The notes beneath the pieces were generated by a model, which did not search any database, was not told the origin of the DNA, and worked only from the letters and a program-made list of their open reading frames with translations. From assembly GCA_902623785.1 (NCBI GenBank), contig CACNVG010000007.1, positions 1 through 46,945 of the forward strand: a stretch of DNA of 46,945 nt. The letters run 5' to 3'. Shown in pieces: positions 25,291-34,381 of the stretch. This DNA comes from an uncultured Pelagibacteraceae bacterium (GTDB lineage: Bacteria; Pseudomonadota; Alphaproteobacteria; Pelagibacterales; Pelagibacteraceae). Both the position numbers and the translations under genes were made by a program. Within the stretch, counting starts at the first letter, position 1; the number at the start of each line of letters is the position of its first letter.

Positions 25291-25732
25291 AAAATTTAAT
25301 TTTTAAACTCCTTGCATTATAATTATCAGAATATTTGAAATAAATTTCTATCCTTTTTTTTGGTTTAAAATGAACTTTTTCAGGCCACTCAATAATTGAA
25401 ATCACATCTTCATCTTCAAAAAGACCTATATTTAGACATTCTTTCTTTTTTTTTAATCTATACAAATCAAAATGTTGTATTCTTTTTTTTTTGATACGGT
25501 ACTCATAAACTATATTAAATGTTGGGCTTGGTATTTCTGTTATCTTAGTTTTTTCGTGTTTTTGTAGATTGTTGATTAAATATTTTACAAATGTAGTTTT
25601 ACCGACTCCAAGTTCTCCGTATAAAAAAATAGTTTTAAATTTTTTAATAAATTTTGAAGTTTTCTCAGAAAATCTTTTTAATTCAATTTCTTTAGAAATT
25701 TTAATATTGCTACGATTAGTAGCGGTAAGCAT
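25268..25732 (-). CDS. tsaE: tRNA threonylcarbamoyladenosine biosynthesis ATPase TsaE
   Basis: TsaE is the ATPase of the TsaBDE complex that makes t6A at position 37 of ANN-decoding tRNAs. The 154-residue protein has the P-loop GELGVGKTT at 39-47, the family block [10 protein letters not shown] and HFDLYRL, and IEWPEK near 114-119. Length matches the family (about 150). It overlaps ahcY by 17 bases upstream and amgK by 23 downstream, which implies translational coupling. TsaB and TsaD are not in the window. Confidence 0.95.
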   Translation of the reverse strand: MLTATNRSNIKISKEIELKRFSEKTSKFIKKFKTIFLYGELGVGKTTFVKYLINNLQKHEKTKITEIPSPTFNIVYEYRIKKKRIQHFDLYRLKKKKECLNIGLFEDEDVISIIEWPEKVHFKPKKRIEIYFKYSDNYNARSLKIKFFGKNEAI

Positions 25733-27002
25733 CTGGCTTATATGGTCCTTCTTGTTTTACGCTAATGTAATCGGCCTGTTCTTTTGACAATTTCGTTAAC
25801 TTTGCGCCCACTTTCTCTAAGTGTAACATAGCTACTTTTTCATCAAGATGTTTTGGTAAAACATAAACTTTCTTTTCATATTTAGAAGAATTATTCCAAA
25901 GTTCTATTTGAGCAGTGACTTGGTTTGTAAAAGATGCACTCATTACAAAACTCGGGTGACCTGTTGCACATCCAAGATTTACAAGTCTACCTTCAGCTAA
26001 AAGAATAATTCTTTTTTTGCTTGGTAATTCTATTTCGTGTACTTGTGGTTTTATTTCATCCCACTTATAATTTTTTAATGCCTCTACCTGAATTTCGTTA
26101 TCAAAGTGTCCAATATTACATAGTATCGCTCTATCCTTCATATCTCTCATATGATCTGCAGTTATAATATCTTTATTGCCAGTCGCGGTTACCACTATGT
26201 CGGCTTCTTTAATCATTTCATCCATTAAGACTACTTCATAACCTTCCATCGCTGCCTGTAACGCACATATTGGGTCAGTTTCAGTAATCATAACTCTTGC
26301 TCCAGATTGCCTCAATGATGCTGCACTACCTTTACCCACATCACCAAATCCTGCAACAATTGCAACCTTACCTGACATCATTACATCTGTAGCTCTTTTA
26401 ATTCCGTCAACTAAACTTTCTCTACACCCATATAAATTATCAAATTTTGATTTTGTCACTGAGTCATTAACATTTATTGCTGGTACTAATAATGTCCCTT
26501 CATTCTCCATCTTTTTTAATGCTAAAACACCTGTCGTTGTCTCCTCTGACAAACCTTTAATATCTTTCATTAAATGTTTATAATCTTTATGCATTAGAGC
26601 TGTTAAGTCACCACCATCATCTAAAATCATATTTGGCTTCCAATCTTTTTTACCTTCGATTGTTTGTTTTACACACCACCAATACTCTTCCTCTGTTTCA
26701 CCTTTCCAGGCAAACACAGGTATTCCAGCTTTTGCTATCGCTGCAGCCGCATGATCTTGTGTTGAAAAAATATTGCATGATGACCATCTACACTCTGCAC
26801 CAAGAGCTACTAATGTCTCAATAAGCACAGCAGTTTGAATTGTCATGTGCAGGCAGCCTAAAATTCTAGCACCCTTTAAAGGAAACTTTCCTTTGTATTC
26901 TTTTCTCAATGCCATAAGTCCAGGCATTTCTGTTTCAGCAAGAGAAATTTCTTTTCTACCGAACTCAGCTAGTTTTATATCTTTTACTTTATAATCACTC
27001 AT
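25716..27002 (-). CDS. ahcY: Adenosylhomocysteinase
   Basis: The enzyme hydrolyses S-adenosylhomocysteine to adenosine and homocysteine with bound NAD, clearing the product of SAM-dependent methylations. The 428-residue protein has [16 protein letters not shown] near 49-64, the substrate block [11 protein letters not shown] at 179-189, the NAD-binding GFGDVGKG at 218-225, and the C-terminal YKPDAYRY. It is slightly shorter than some bacterial forms but all signature blocks are present. A probable own promoter lies in the 42-base gap after chvG. I looked for a SAM or SAH riboswitch there; the gap is too short. Confidence 0.97.
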   Translation of the reverse strand: MSDYKVKDIKLAEFGRKEISLAETEMPGLMALRKEYKGKFPLKGARILGCLHMTIQTAVLIETLVALGAECRWSSCNIFSTQDHAAAAIAKAGIPVFAWKGETEEEYWWCVKQTIEGKKDWKPNMILDDGGDLTALMHKDYKHLMKDIKGLSEETTTGVLALKKMENEGTLLVPAINVNDSVTKSKFDNLYGCRESLVDGIKRATDVMMSGKVAIVAGFGDVGKGSAASLRQSGARVMITETDPICALQAAMEGYEVVLMDEMIKEADIVVTATGNKDIITADHMRDMKDRAILCNIGHFDNEIQVEALKNYKWDEIKPQVHEIELPSKKRIILLAEGRLVNLGCATGHPSFVMSASFTNQVTAQIELWNNSSKYEKKVYVLPKHLDEKVAMLHLEKVGAKLTKLSKEQADYISVKQEGPYKPDAYRY

Positions 27003-27019
27003 TTTTGCAGATCTTTTAC

Positions 27020-27048
27020 ATTAAAGGATAATTTATTCAATATATCAA
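27020..27048 (-). promoter_or_regulatory. Candidate sigma-70 promoter for ahcY
   Basis: On the minus strand, TTGATA (27048-27043) and TTTAAT (27025-27020) are separated by 17 bases. Transcription would start near 27013, giving a leader of about 11 bases before the ATG at 27002. The -35 overlaps the chvG stop. AT-rich sequence makes such matches common. Confidence 0.4.
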
Positions 27049-28583
27049 TTTAATTTTGGGAAAATAATTTCTACTTTTGCTCCCTTTTTATTAACATTAT
27101 TAGATGCGATTACTTGACCCCCATGAAGATCAACTAGATTTTTAACAATATTCAATCCTAATCCAGAATGTTCGCCAAATTTATCTGGTCTATTGCTGTA
27201 AAATCTTTTAAAAATTTTATCAGTATTTTTTTCTTTAAACCCAACTCCTTCATCAATTACGCTAAGAGAAATTTTTCCATCTTTTTTCTGCGAAAGTTTA
27301 ACTACAATACTCTGATTGTCTTTGCTAAATGAAATAGAATTTTCTAGGAGGTTTGCTAAAACTTGTTCAATCCTATTTTCAATACCTTTAATATTAAACT
27401 TTTCATCGGAATTTTTTGACTGTAAATCAATGTGGATTCCACGTTTTGTATTGTATATAGCATTAAAATCATCAACTACTGAGTCTGCAATTTTTTTTAA
27501 GTCTAAAATTTTCATACTTTCCTTAGTAATTGCAACTTCATCTTTTAGCATTTGAGAATAATCTGTTATTAATCTTTCTATTCTTTCTACATCGTGTGTC
27601 AAAATCTTTGTCAATTTTTCCTTCTCACTGTTATCGTTTGATACCTCTAATATTTCAGATGCACTCTTAAGTGAAGCTAAAGGATTTCTTATTTCATGAA
27701 CTAAATCTGTAGAGAAATTTTCAGCTGTGTTTACTCTTTTTTGTAATTCATTTGTCATTTCATCAAGAGATAAAGATAAAGTTCCCAATTCGTCATTTCG
27801 TTTGATTAAACTTTTAATATCTATTTTCTTTTTGCTTTTCTCTTTAATATTTTCAGTATAATTGACAAGATTTTTGATTGGTTTTAAAAAATATCTGTTT
27901 AATACTAGTGAAAATATAAAGATAACGATTGCGATTAATATTGCAGTACGAATTACAAAAGTTTTTCTTTCATTTATTGCTGTTTTCACATCATTAGCGT
28001 TTTGAGATATCAGAATATACCCAATATTTTCGTCATCAATCAAAACATTCTTAATTGTCGATAATTTAAATTTGTTATAAGTTTCACTCGTAAAAGTAAA
28101 AGGCTTACCATAATCACCAGATGTTGAATATTCCTGAAGTATTTCTTCAAATTCACTTTTCCTTTTTGAATCAATTAATTCATCTGTAGATTTTTCTTTA
28201 TCTTGATTATTTTGTAAATCAAATTCAACTATTTCAATTCTTGATGAAAAGGATCTTGGGTCAAGATCGAGTGTATCTGTGTCTGCTAAAATCTCGAATG
28301 ACTTATTGAAAAAAATAACCCTATCGAGGTTTTGAAATAAAAATCTTGTCGACAATAAAAATTTTCTCACTTCATTTTTCTCAAATTCAATACTTAGTCT
28401 ATTAAGATTATTAATTGTATTATTAATTACTTCAATTTGAAGTGATGTTTTTTTTTTAATTAAGTTTGGTTGAACATAATTTAAGTATATTATGGTTAAT
28501 GTACCAATAAATATAAAGATCAAAAGATTGATGAATAAAAATTTTTTAAGAATAGAGAGGTTTTTGATGAGTGAAGAAAACAT
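27045..28583 (-). CDS. chvG: Sensor histidine kinase, ChvG-like
   Basis: The 512-residue inner-membrane kinase has helices at about 15-36 and 208-229 enclosing a periplasmic sensor of about 170 residues. A HAMP segment follows (about 230-285), with the phospho-acceptor His296 in VHEIRNPLASL, the N box NLLENSISFS, and ATP-lid motifs DEGVGF and GEHSGLGLNIV. The partner is the adjacent ChvI. In other Alphaproteobacteria ChvG senses acidity or cell-envelope stress. The start overlaps the chvI stop by one base, so the two are coupled. Confidence 0.92.
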   Translation of the reverse strand: MFSSLIKNLSILKKFLFINLLIFIFIGTLTIIYLNYVQPNLIKKKTSLQIEVINNTINNLNRLSIEFEKNEVRKFLLSTRFLFQNLDRVIFFNKSFEILADTDTLDLDPRSFSSRIEIVEFDLQNNQDKEKSTDELIDSKRKSEFEEILQEYSTSGDYGKPFTFTSETYNKFKLSTIKNVLIDDENIGYILISQNANDVKTAINERKTFVIRTAILIAIVIFIFSLVLNRYFLKPIKNLVNYTENIKEKSKKKIDIKSLIKRNDELGTLSLSLDEMTNELQKRVNTAENFSTDLVHEIRNPLASLKSASEILEVSNDNSEKEKLTKILTHDVERIERLITDYSQMLKDEVAITKESMKILDLKKIADSVVDDFNAIYNTKRGIHIDLQSKNSDEKFNIKGIENRIEQVLANLLENSISFSKDNQSIVVKLSQKKDGKISLSVIDEGVGFKEKNTDKIFKRFYSNRPDKFGEHSGLGLNIVKNLVDLHGGQVIASNNVNKKGAKVEIIFPKLN

Positions 28584-29281
28584 TAATTAACATTCCACCT
28601 ATAGCCACTTCCATACCTTGTTTCTATTGCGGAAAAACTCGAGTCAATTTTTTTAAATTTTTTTCTAATTCTTTTAACGTGACTATCAATAGTTCTATCT
28701 TCGATATCAGTATCTTCTCTATAAGCAATATCCATTAGTTGTGCTCTTTCTTTAATTATCCCTGGCCTTTTAGCAAGCTCTTGAACAATTAAAAATTCTG
28801 TTGTTGTCAATTTATCTGGTAACTGTTTACCATCCCATTCACATTCAAGTTGTGAGGGGTCTAATTTCAGTTTACCATGAGTAATTATATTTTTACTGTC
28901 ATCTACACTAATATTTTTCTTTCTCAGTTGAACTCTAATTCTCTCAACTAAAACTTTTATCGAAAAACCACCAGATTTTTTTACAAAATCGTCTGCTCCT
29001 AACTTTAAACCCAAAAGTTCATCTACTTCCTCATCTTTTGAAGTTAAAAAAATTACTGGCAATGAACTTTTTTTTCTTAATTTTTTAAGTAACTCCTCCC
29101 CATCCATTTTAGGCATTTTAATATCTACGATTGCTAAGTCTGGAGGTGTTCTTGTTAATCCAATAAGTGCACTCTCTCCATCCAAGTAAGTTTGAACTTT
29201 AAAACCCTCTTTCTCTAAGGCAATACTTAAGCTGGTAAGAATATTTCTGTCATCATCTATTAGTGCAATTGTTTGTGTCAT
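28583..29281 (-). CDS. chvI: OmpR-family response regulator, ChvI-like
   Basis: The 232-residue regulator has a receiver domain with the acidic pocket DDD at 9-11, phospho-acceptor Asp53 in IVDIKMP and the conserved Lys in LTSKDEE. The C-terminal winged helix has [17 protein letters not shown] and [14 protein letters not shown]. It pairs with ChvG and probably controls envelope genes. It follows polA by 51 bases, with a promoter-like sequence and an inverted repeat in the gap. Confidence 0.93.
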   Translation of the reverse strand: MTQTIALIDDDRNILTSLSIALEKEGFKVQTYLDGESALIGLTRTPPDLAIVDIKMPKMDGEELLKKLRKKSSLPVIFLTSKDEEVDELLGLKLGADDFVKKSGGFSIKVLVERIRVQLRKKNISVDDSKNIITHGKLKLDPSQLECEWDGKQLPDKLTTTEFLIVQELAKRPGIIKERAQLMDIAYREDTDIEDRTIDSHVKRIRKKFKKIDSSFSAIETRYGSGYRWNVN

Positions 29282-29292
29282 AGCCTAATATA

Positions 29293-29322
29293 AAAATACT
29301 AAATTGTCCCAATTTAGACAAT
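29293..29322 (-). promoter_or_regulatory. Candidate chvI promoter overlapped by an inverted repeat
   Basis: On the minus strand, TTGTCT (29321-29316) and TATTTT (29298-29293) are 17 bases apart, with transcription expected near 29286, five bases before the ATG. The inverted repeat ATTGTC (29303-29308) / GACAAT (29317-29322) spans the -35 and part of the spacer. A second, overlapping repeat AAATTG (29301-29306) / CAATTT (29310-29315) could form instead. This layout fits a repressor or autoregulator site. Confidence 0.4.
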
Positions 29323-29332
29323 ACACTAATAT

Positions 29333-32104
29333 TTAATGCAACATACCCCAATTATCCCCAATATTTACATCTACCAGAATGGGTATTGAGAAAGTGTGAT
29401 GCTCACTTGATTTAACACTCGTCATTTCTGTTTTAATTAGTTTTTTGATTCTATCTAGTTCGTTGTTAGGTATTTCAAATATTAGTTCATCGTGAATTTG
29501 TAATAATAATTTTGTTTTAAATTTTGTATCATTTTTAAGTTTATTAAAAATTCTTATCATAGCTATTCGCATTAATTCCGATGCTGAACCTTGTATTGGT
29601 GCATTAATTGCTGCCCTCTCTTGAAAATTTCTAATATTAAAATTCTTATCGTTGATGCCGATAATATGTGTTTTCCTTCCAAAAATATTGTTTACAAAAC
29701 CACTCCTTCTACAATGTTTTATTGTGGACGACATATAGTCTTTAATCTCGGGGAATTTTTTAAAATATGACTTAAGAAAGATTTCAGCATCAGCTGTTGA
29801 AACAGAAATTTGTTTTGCTAATCCATATTGAGAAATACCATAAATGATGCCAAAATTAATTGCCTTTGCTTTTCTTCTCATCTCTTTATTGACTTTATTA
29901 ATATCTACGTTGAAAATTTGGCTCGCAGTTAAAGAATGAATATCTTCATTATTATTAAATGCTTTTTTCAATTCCTTTACATCTGCTAAATCAGAAAGTA
30001 TCCTCATTTCAATTTGGTTATAATCAGCAGATAAAAGTGAAGTTCCTTTTTCTGAAATAAAAGCTTTTCTTATTTCTTTTCCATCTTCAGACTTAATTGG
30101 AATATTTTGTAAATTTGGATCACTTGATGCTAACCTTCCAGTTGTTGTAGCTGCCAACAAAAAAGATGTATGAACCCTTTTTGAAACAGGATTGATAAAT
30201 TCTGGGAGTGAGTCTGAATATGTATTTCGGAGCTTTGAAATTTGCCTCCACTCTAAGACTAACTTAGGTAATTCATGACCTTTAAATGCCAGATCTTCCA
30301 AAACACTGGCGCTCGTGGCAAAACTTCCTTTTTTTGTTTTTTTTAATGCTGAAATTTTTAAATCATTGTACATTATTTCACCAAGCTGTTTTGTTGAACC
30401 AATTTTAAATTTCTTTTTAGATATTTTGAAAATCTCTTTTTCTAATTCACCAATTTTCTTTTCAAATTTTTTTGAAAGTTTTAATAAGAAATCTTTATCC
30501 AATTTTATTCCGCTGATTTCCATTTTAGCCAAAATTTCAATCATTGGTTTTTCAAAAGACTCGTAAATATTTACTAATTTCTCTTCTTTGATATCTTTCA
30601 AAAATTTTTTGTATAACCTATAAGTAACATCAGCATCCTCGGCTGCATAATCTTTTGCTTGACTAATATCTACATCATCAAAGGTAATTTGTTTTTTTCC
30701 AGTTCCAACTAAGTCTTTGTAAGATATTGTTTGATGATCTAAATGTATTTTTGATAATTCGTCCATGTTATGTTTGTTTTTTCCAGCATCTAGAACATAA
30801 GACATCAACATTGTATCTTCCAAAAATTTCATTTCTATGCCTCTATGATAAAAAATTATATAATCAAATTTTATATTTTGACCGATTTTTTTAATGGTTT
30901 TATCTTCTAATAATGGCTTTAAAATTTTAAGTATATTTTTTTCATCCAAATTTTTCCCATCAGAATGATTTAAAGGAACATAATAAGCTTCACCTATTTT
31001 AAAAGATATAGATATGCCAACTAATTTGGCAAGATGAGGATTAAGAGAGTTTGTTTCTGTGTCAATAGCAAGTTCTCCAACTTCCTCTATTTTGTGTATT
31101 AATTTTTTTAATTCATCCTCGCTCTTTATCAAATTATAGTTTGATTTTGAGAGACCATCTTTTGTCTTTTGCGCTTGTTCTTTATTTTTGTTTTCAAAAT
31201 CAATTTCTCCATATGTTGAAATCGCTGAACTTAGCAGTCGATTAAACTCCATATCTCTTAAAAAATTGAAGAGTTTTTTTTTATCAATTTCCTTTAATAA
31301 AAAATCATCTAATTTATTTTTGACAGGTACATCATTTTTTAAGGTTACTAGTTTCTTACTTATTAAAGCTTTATCTTTATTTTCAATAATTGTTTCTCGT
31401 CTTTTATTTTGCTTTATTGTTTCAGCATTTTTAAGAAGTTCTTCTAAACTTCCAAATTTATTTATTAATTCAGCTGCTGTTTTTACTCCAATACCAGGAA
31501 CACCTGGCACGTTATCACTTGAATCGCCAGCTAAAGATTGAACATCAATAACCTTATCTGAAGTAACTCCGAATTTAGCAATTACATCTTCTTTCTTGAT
31601 AAATTTATTTTTCATAGGATCGTAAATTCTTACTTTTTTGTCATGGAGCTGCATTAAATCCTTATCAGATGAAACAATGGTTACATCGGAGCCGATTTTA
31701 GTAATTTGTTTTGAATAAGTTGCAATTAAATCGTCGGCCTCATAGTTAATCATTTCAACAGCAGGAATATTAAAAGCTTCTACAGATTTTCGAATGTATT
31801 CAAACTGAGGTATCAAATCATCGGGTGCGTCTGATCTATTCGCTTTATAGTCTTCATAAATATCATTTCTAAAATTTTTTCTAGCAGAGTCAAAAATAAC
31901 CACGAAGTGGGTTGGTTTCTCTTTATTTTCTTTTGATTTTGCATCCTCTAGTAACTTAAAAAGCATATTGCAAAATCCTGCAACAGCACCTGTTGGTAAA
32001 CCATCTGACTTTCTTGATAGAGGAGGAAGAGCATAATATGCCCGAAAAATATACCCAGAGCCATCAATAAGATAAAAATGTTTTTTTTTATTTAATTCAG
32101 CCAT
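29333..32104 (-). CDS. polA: DNA polymerase I
   Basis: The 923-residue enzyme fills gaps and removes RNA primers. The N-terminal 5'-3' exonuclease (about 1-290) has LIDGSGYIFRAYYALPPL and the acid cluster near YEADDLIATY and GDSSDNVPGVPG. The 3'-5' proofreading domain keeps all three motifs: DTETN (Exo I), GQNIKFD (Exo II) and YAAEDADVTYRL (Exo III). The polymerase domain has DYNQIEMRILS (motif A), RRKAKAINFGIIYG (motif B) and QIHDELIFE (motif C). All three activities should be intact. It heads the minus-strand run and is divergent from the ABC ATPase gene. Confidence 0.98.
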   Translation of the reverse strand: MAELNKKKHFYLIDGSGYIFRAYYALPPLSRKSDGLPTGAVAGFCNMLFKLLEDAKSKENKEKPTHFVVIFDSARKNFRNDIYEDYKANRSDAPDDLIPQFEYIRKSVEAFNIPAVEMINYEADDLIATYSKQITKIGSDVTIVSSDKDLMQLHDKKVRIYDPMKNKFIKKEDVIAKFGVTSDKVIDVQSLAGDSSDNVPGVPGIGVKTAAELINKFGSLEELLKNAETIKQNKRRETIIENKDKALISKKLVTLKNDVPVKNKLDDFLLKEIDKKKLFNFLRDMEFNRLLSSAISTYGEIDFENKNKEQAQKTKDGLSKSNYNLIKSEDELKKLIHKIEEVGELAIDTETNSLNPHLAKLVGISISFKIGEAYYVPLNHSDGKNLDEKNILKILKPLLEDKTIKKIGQNIKFDYIIFYHRGIEMKFLEDTMLMSYVLDAGKNKHNMDELSKIHLDHQTISYKDLVGTGKKQITFDDVDISQAKDYAAEDADVTYRLYKKFLKDIKEEKLVNIYESFEKPMIEILAKMEISGIKLDKDFLLKLSKKFEKKIGELEKEIFKISKKKFKIGSTKQLGEIMYNDLKISALKKTKKGSFATSASVLEDLAFKGHELPKLVLEWRQISKLRNTYSDSLPEFINPVSKRVHTSFLLAATTTGRLASSDPNLQNIPIKSEDGKEIRKAFISEKGTSLLSADYNQIEMRILSDLADVKELKKAFNNNEDIHSLTASQIFNVDINKVNKEMRRKAKAINFGIIYGISQYGLAKQISVSTADAEIFLKSYFKKFPEIKDYMSSTIKHCRRSGFVNNIFGRKTHIIGINDKNFNIRNFQERAAINAPIQGSASELMRIAMIRIFNKLKNDTKFKTKLLLQIHDELIFEIPNNELDRIKKLIKTEMTSVKSSEHHTFSIPILVDVNIGDNWGMLH

Positions 32105-32154
32105 TTATTAAATTATTATTAATTTACCTTAATGTTATAAGCCTATAAATCTAA

Positions 32155-33072
32155 ATGAGTAAAAAAAACGTACTTTCTGTTAAAAAATTAAATAAAATTT
32201 ATCGAAAGAATATCCATGCACTTAAAGATTTAAACTTGGAGGTGAAAGAAGGAGAAATTTTAGGACTTCTTGGCCCAAATGGAGCAGGAAAAAGCACTTT
32301 TATAAATATTCTTGCAGGTGTTACAGATAAAACTTCAGGTGAAGTAATCGTCTGGGGATTTGATTTAGATAAAAATCCACGCCAAGTTAGAGTTTCACTG
32401 GGAATTGTTCCTCAAGAAATAAACGTTGACCCTTTCTTTACTCCAAAAAAACTATTGGATCTTCAAGCTGGTTTATTTGGGGTTAAAAAAAAAGATAGGA
32501 TAACAGATACCATACTTGATCTAGTCGCTTTAAAAGATAAATCAAATAGTTATACCAGAAATTTATCAGGTGGTATGAAAAGAAGACTATTGATAGCAAA
32601 AGCTTTAGTTCACAAACCACCTATAATTATACTAGATGAACCAACTGCAGGTGTTGATGTCGATCTGAGAAAAAATTTGTGGGAAAATATTAGATCCCTT
32701 AGAAAACTAGGAGTAACAATTATTTTGACTACACACTATCTTCAAGAGGCTGAGGAATTGTGCGACAGGGTCGGTATAATTCATAAAGGTAATCTTATAG
32801 CATTAGATACAACCGAAAATATGTTAAATAAGATACAAACTAAAACCCTTAAATTTGAAATTAACAAGAAAATTGTTTTAAATGGTATGAATAACAAAGA
32901 TTATAATATTTTAACCAATACAGATTCAGAATTTAAGATAGAATATAATAAACAAGAATTTAATATACAAAAAATAATCAAGTTATTAGAAAATCAAGGA
33001 ATAGTGATAAAAGATATTAAATCTGAAGACCCAGATTTAGAGGATGTTTTTGTGAATTTAACAAATAACTAG
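32155..33072 (+). CDS. ABC transporter ATP-binding protein (ABC-2 type, YadG/CcmA-like)
   Basis: The 305-residue ATPase has Walker A GPNGAGKST at 40-48, signature NLSGGMKRR, Walker B IIILDEPTAGVD and the switch His in LTTHYLQEAEELCDR. The C-terminal extension of about 90 residues is typical of ABC-2 exporters (YadG, NodI, DrrA types). The expected partner permease is not adjacent; the next gene is bioY, which normally uses an ECF or solitary mode instead. The permease may lie elsewhere. The exported substrate is unknown. Confidence 0.88.
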   Translation: MSKKNVLSVKKLNKIYRKNIHALKDLNLEVKEGEILGLLGPNGAGKSTFINILAGVTDKTSGEVIVWGFDLDKNPRQVRVSLGIVPQEINVDPFFTPKKLLDLQAGLFGVKKKDRITDTILDLVALKDKSNSYTRNLSGGMKRRLLIAKALVHKPPIIILDEPTAGVDVDLRKNLWENIRSLRKLGVTIILTTHYLQEAEELCDRVGIIHKGNLIALDTTENMLNKIQTKTLKFEINKKIVLNGMNNKDYNILTNTDSEFKIEYNKQEFNIQKIIKLLENQGIVIKDIKSEDPDLEDVFVNLTNN

Positions 33073-33104
33073 ATTAAAAACTTAAATTAATATATTACTA
33101 GATT

Positions 33105-33656
33105 ATGGAAACCGTAAAGTTAATTCAAAATAATAAAGTAATTAAAAATGCTATTATTGTTTTTTTAGGAACAGTTTTGTTAACGATTTCAGCAAAAGTA
33201 AAAATACCGTTTTACCCAGTTCCAATGACAATGCAGACATTCGTCGTAATATTTTTAGGAATGTGTTTCGGTTATAAATTGGGTTTGGCTACAGTTGCGC
33301 TATATTTAATTGAAGGCATTGTTGGAATACCAGTTTTTTCTAATTCCCCAGAAAAAGGTGTTGGTATGATTTACTTTACAGGTCCAACGATGGGATACCT
33401 TTTAGGTTTTATAATAGCAGTTTATGTGGCTGGTAAATTTAATTTTAATAAAAACTATCTTTTAAATTTTATTAAGATTTTTTTATCAGTTTTGCCAATT
33501 TATGTATTGGGACTTATTTGGTTAGGAATTTTAATTGGTTGGGATAAACCAATATTTGATCTTGGAGCAAAACCTTTTTTACTAGCGGAATTATTTAAAA
33601 TCTTTTTATTAGTTATAATTTCTACAAAAGTCGATTTTTTTAAAAAGTTTATCTAG
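33105..33656 (+). CDS. bioY: Biotin transporter BioY
   Basis: The 183-residue inner-membrane S-component binds and imports biotin. Motifs include PFYPVPMTMQTFVVIFLG near 37-54, ALYLIEGIVGIPVFS near 66-80 and the glycine-rich GPTMGYLLGF near 94-103. About six helices are predicted. No bioMN energising genes are next to it; solitary BioY proteins can work alone, and the upstream ABC ATPase is not of the ECF type. The stop overlaps the convergent response regulator by eight bases. Confidence 0.93.
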   Translation: METVKLIQNNKVIKNAIIVFLGTVLLTISAKVKIPFYPVPMTMQTFVVIFLGMCFGYKLGLATVALYLIEGIVGIPVFSNSPEKGVGMIYFTGPTMGYLLGFIIAVYVAGKFNFNKNYLLNFIKIFLSVLPIYVLGLIWLGILIGWDKPIFDLGAKPFLLAELFKIFLLVIISTKVDFFKKFI

Positions 33657-34209
33657 GCGATCTTTTTGATAAAATTCTCTGAAGAGTTCTACGATGCATT
33701 TTTAGTCTTCTAGCTGTTTCAGAAACATTTCTATTACATAATTCAAATACTCTGTGAATATGTTCCCACTTAACTCTATCTGCAGACATAGGGTTATCTG
33801 GTGGATCAGCTTTTCTATTTGGATCTGCTAGAAGTGCTTTTTCAACGTCGTCAGCATCAGCTGGTTTAGCAAGATAGTCAATTGCACCTTGTTTAATTGC
33901 GGCAACAGCTGTTGGAATATTTCCGTAGCCTGTTAACATCACAATTCTACTATCTGCATTAGAATTCTGAATCTCTTTTACAACTTCCAATCCATTACCA
34001 TCACCAAGTCTTAAGTCAACTACAGCAAATGCAGGTTTATTAGTTCTAACTGCATCTATACCTTTTTTTACACCTTCAGCTTGTGAAACTTTAAAACCCT
34101 TTTTTTCCATAGCTCTAGCTAGGCGCTCTCTGAAAGGATTGTCATCATCCACAATTAGAAGAGATTTGTCCTCAAATTGGCTTATATTTTTTACATTTTG
34201 GACGTTCAT
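33649..34209 (-). CDS. regA: RegA/ActR/PrrA-family redox response regulator
   Basis: The 186-residue regulator has a receiver domain with DDD at 21-23, phospho-acceptor Asp65 in VVDLRLGDG and Lys in YLAKPADADD. The C-terminus is a Fis-type helix-turn-helix, NVSETARRLKMHRRTLQRIL at about 158-177, the RegA/ActR/PrrA hallmark. In other Alphaproteobacteria the RegB/RegA pair adjusts respiration, carbon and nitrogen genes to redox state. The histidine kinase partner is not here. A perfect FNR-type box lies 48 bases upstream of its ATG. Confidence 0.93.
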   Translation of the reverse strand: MNVQNVKNISQFEDKSLLIVDDDNPFRERLARAMEKKGFKVSQAEGVKKGIDAVRTNKPAFAVVDLRLGDGNGLEVVKEIQNSNADSRIVMLTGYGNIPTAVAAIKQGAIDYLAKPADADDVEKALLADPNRKADPPDNPMSADRVKWEHIHRVFELCNRNVSETARRLKMHRRTLQRILSKRSPR

Positions 34210-34256
34210 GCTATCTATGTGGTGATTATTTTTAAAATTTCAATGGCTTGGGAAAC

Positions 34257-34272
34257 ATTGATTTTTATCAAT
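34257..34272. promoter_or_regulatory. FNR/FnrL-type box between regA and the polyamine operon
   Basis: TTGAT-TTTT-ATCAA at 34258-34271 is an exact match to the FNR/Anr consensus TTGAT-N4-ATCAA, extended by one pair to ATTGAT/ATCAAT (34257-34272). Its centre is about 55 bases from the regA ATG and 117 from the decarboxylase ATG. An oxygen- or redox-responsive Crp/FNR-family protein could act here. In an AT-rich genome a chance match is possible. Confidence 0.5.
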
Positions 34273-34276
34273 TATT

Positions 34277-34297
34277 TTCTTTACACTAGGTAAAGAA
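34277..34297. promoter_or_regulatory. Inverted repeat in the regA/polyamine divergent region
   Basis: TTCTTTAC (34277-34284) and GTAAAGAA (34290-34297) form a perfect 8-bp inverted repeat around ACTAG. It could be a protein-binding dyad or the first hairpin of a leader RNA for the downstream operon. Neither role can be chosen from sequence. Confidence 0.45.
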
Positions 34298-34325
34298 TCC
34301 CTTAAATGCTGAATTTAATGAAATT

Positions 34326-34352
34326 TGCATAACTGTTATGCAGATTTTTTTT
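34326..34352 (+). terminator. Terminator-like hairpin in the leader of the polyamine operon
   Basis: TGCATAAC (34326-34333) and GTTATGCA (34335-34342) are exact inverted repeats around one T; as RNA they give a 7-bp stem with a CUG loop. Eight T follow at 34345-34352, 29 bases before the decarboxylase ATG. No plus-strand gene ends nearby (bioY stops at 33656), so this is more likely an attenuator or the end of a small leader RNA than a plain terminator. A dyad operator is the alternative. Confidence 0.5.
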
Positions 34353-34381
34353 GTTAAATTTTTTTTTACGGAGCTAAAAAA

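Noticed and set aside
27003..27044. SAM or SAH riboswitch ahead of ahcY
   Set aside because: The gap is 42 bases and mostly promoter-like; too short and without stems.
31188..31541. 117-codon frame opposite polA
   Set aside because: Ser/Phe/Leu-rich composition is what the reverse of a Lys/Glu-rich gene gives; polA is certain.
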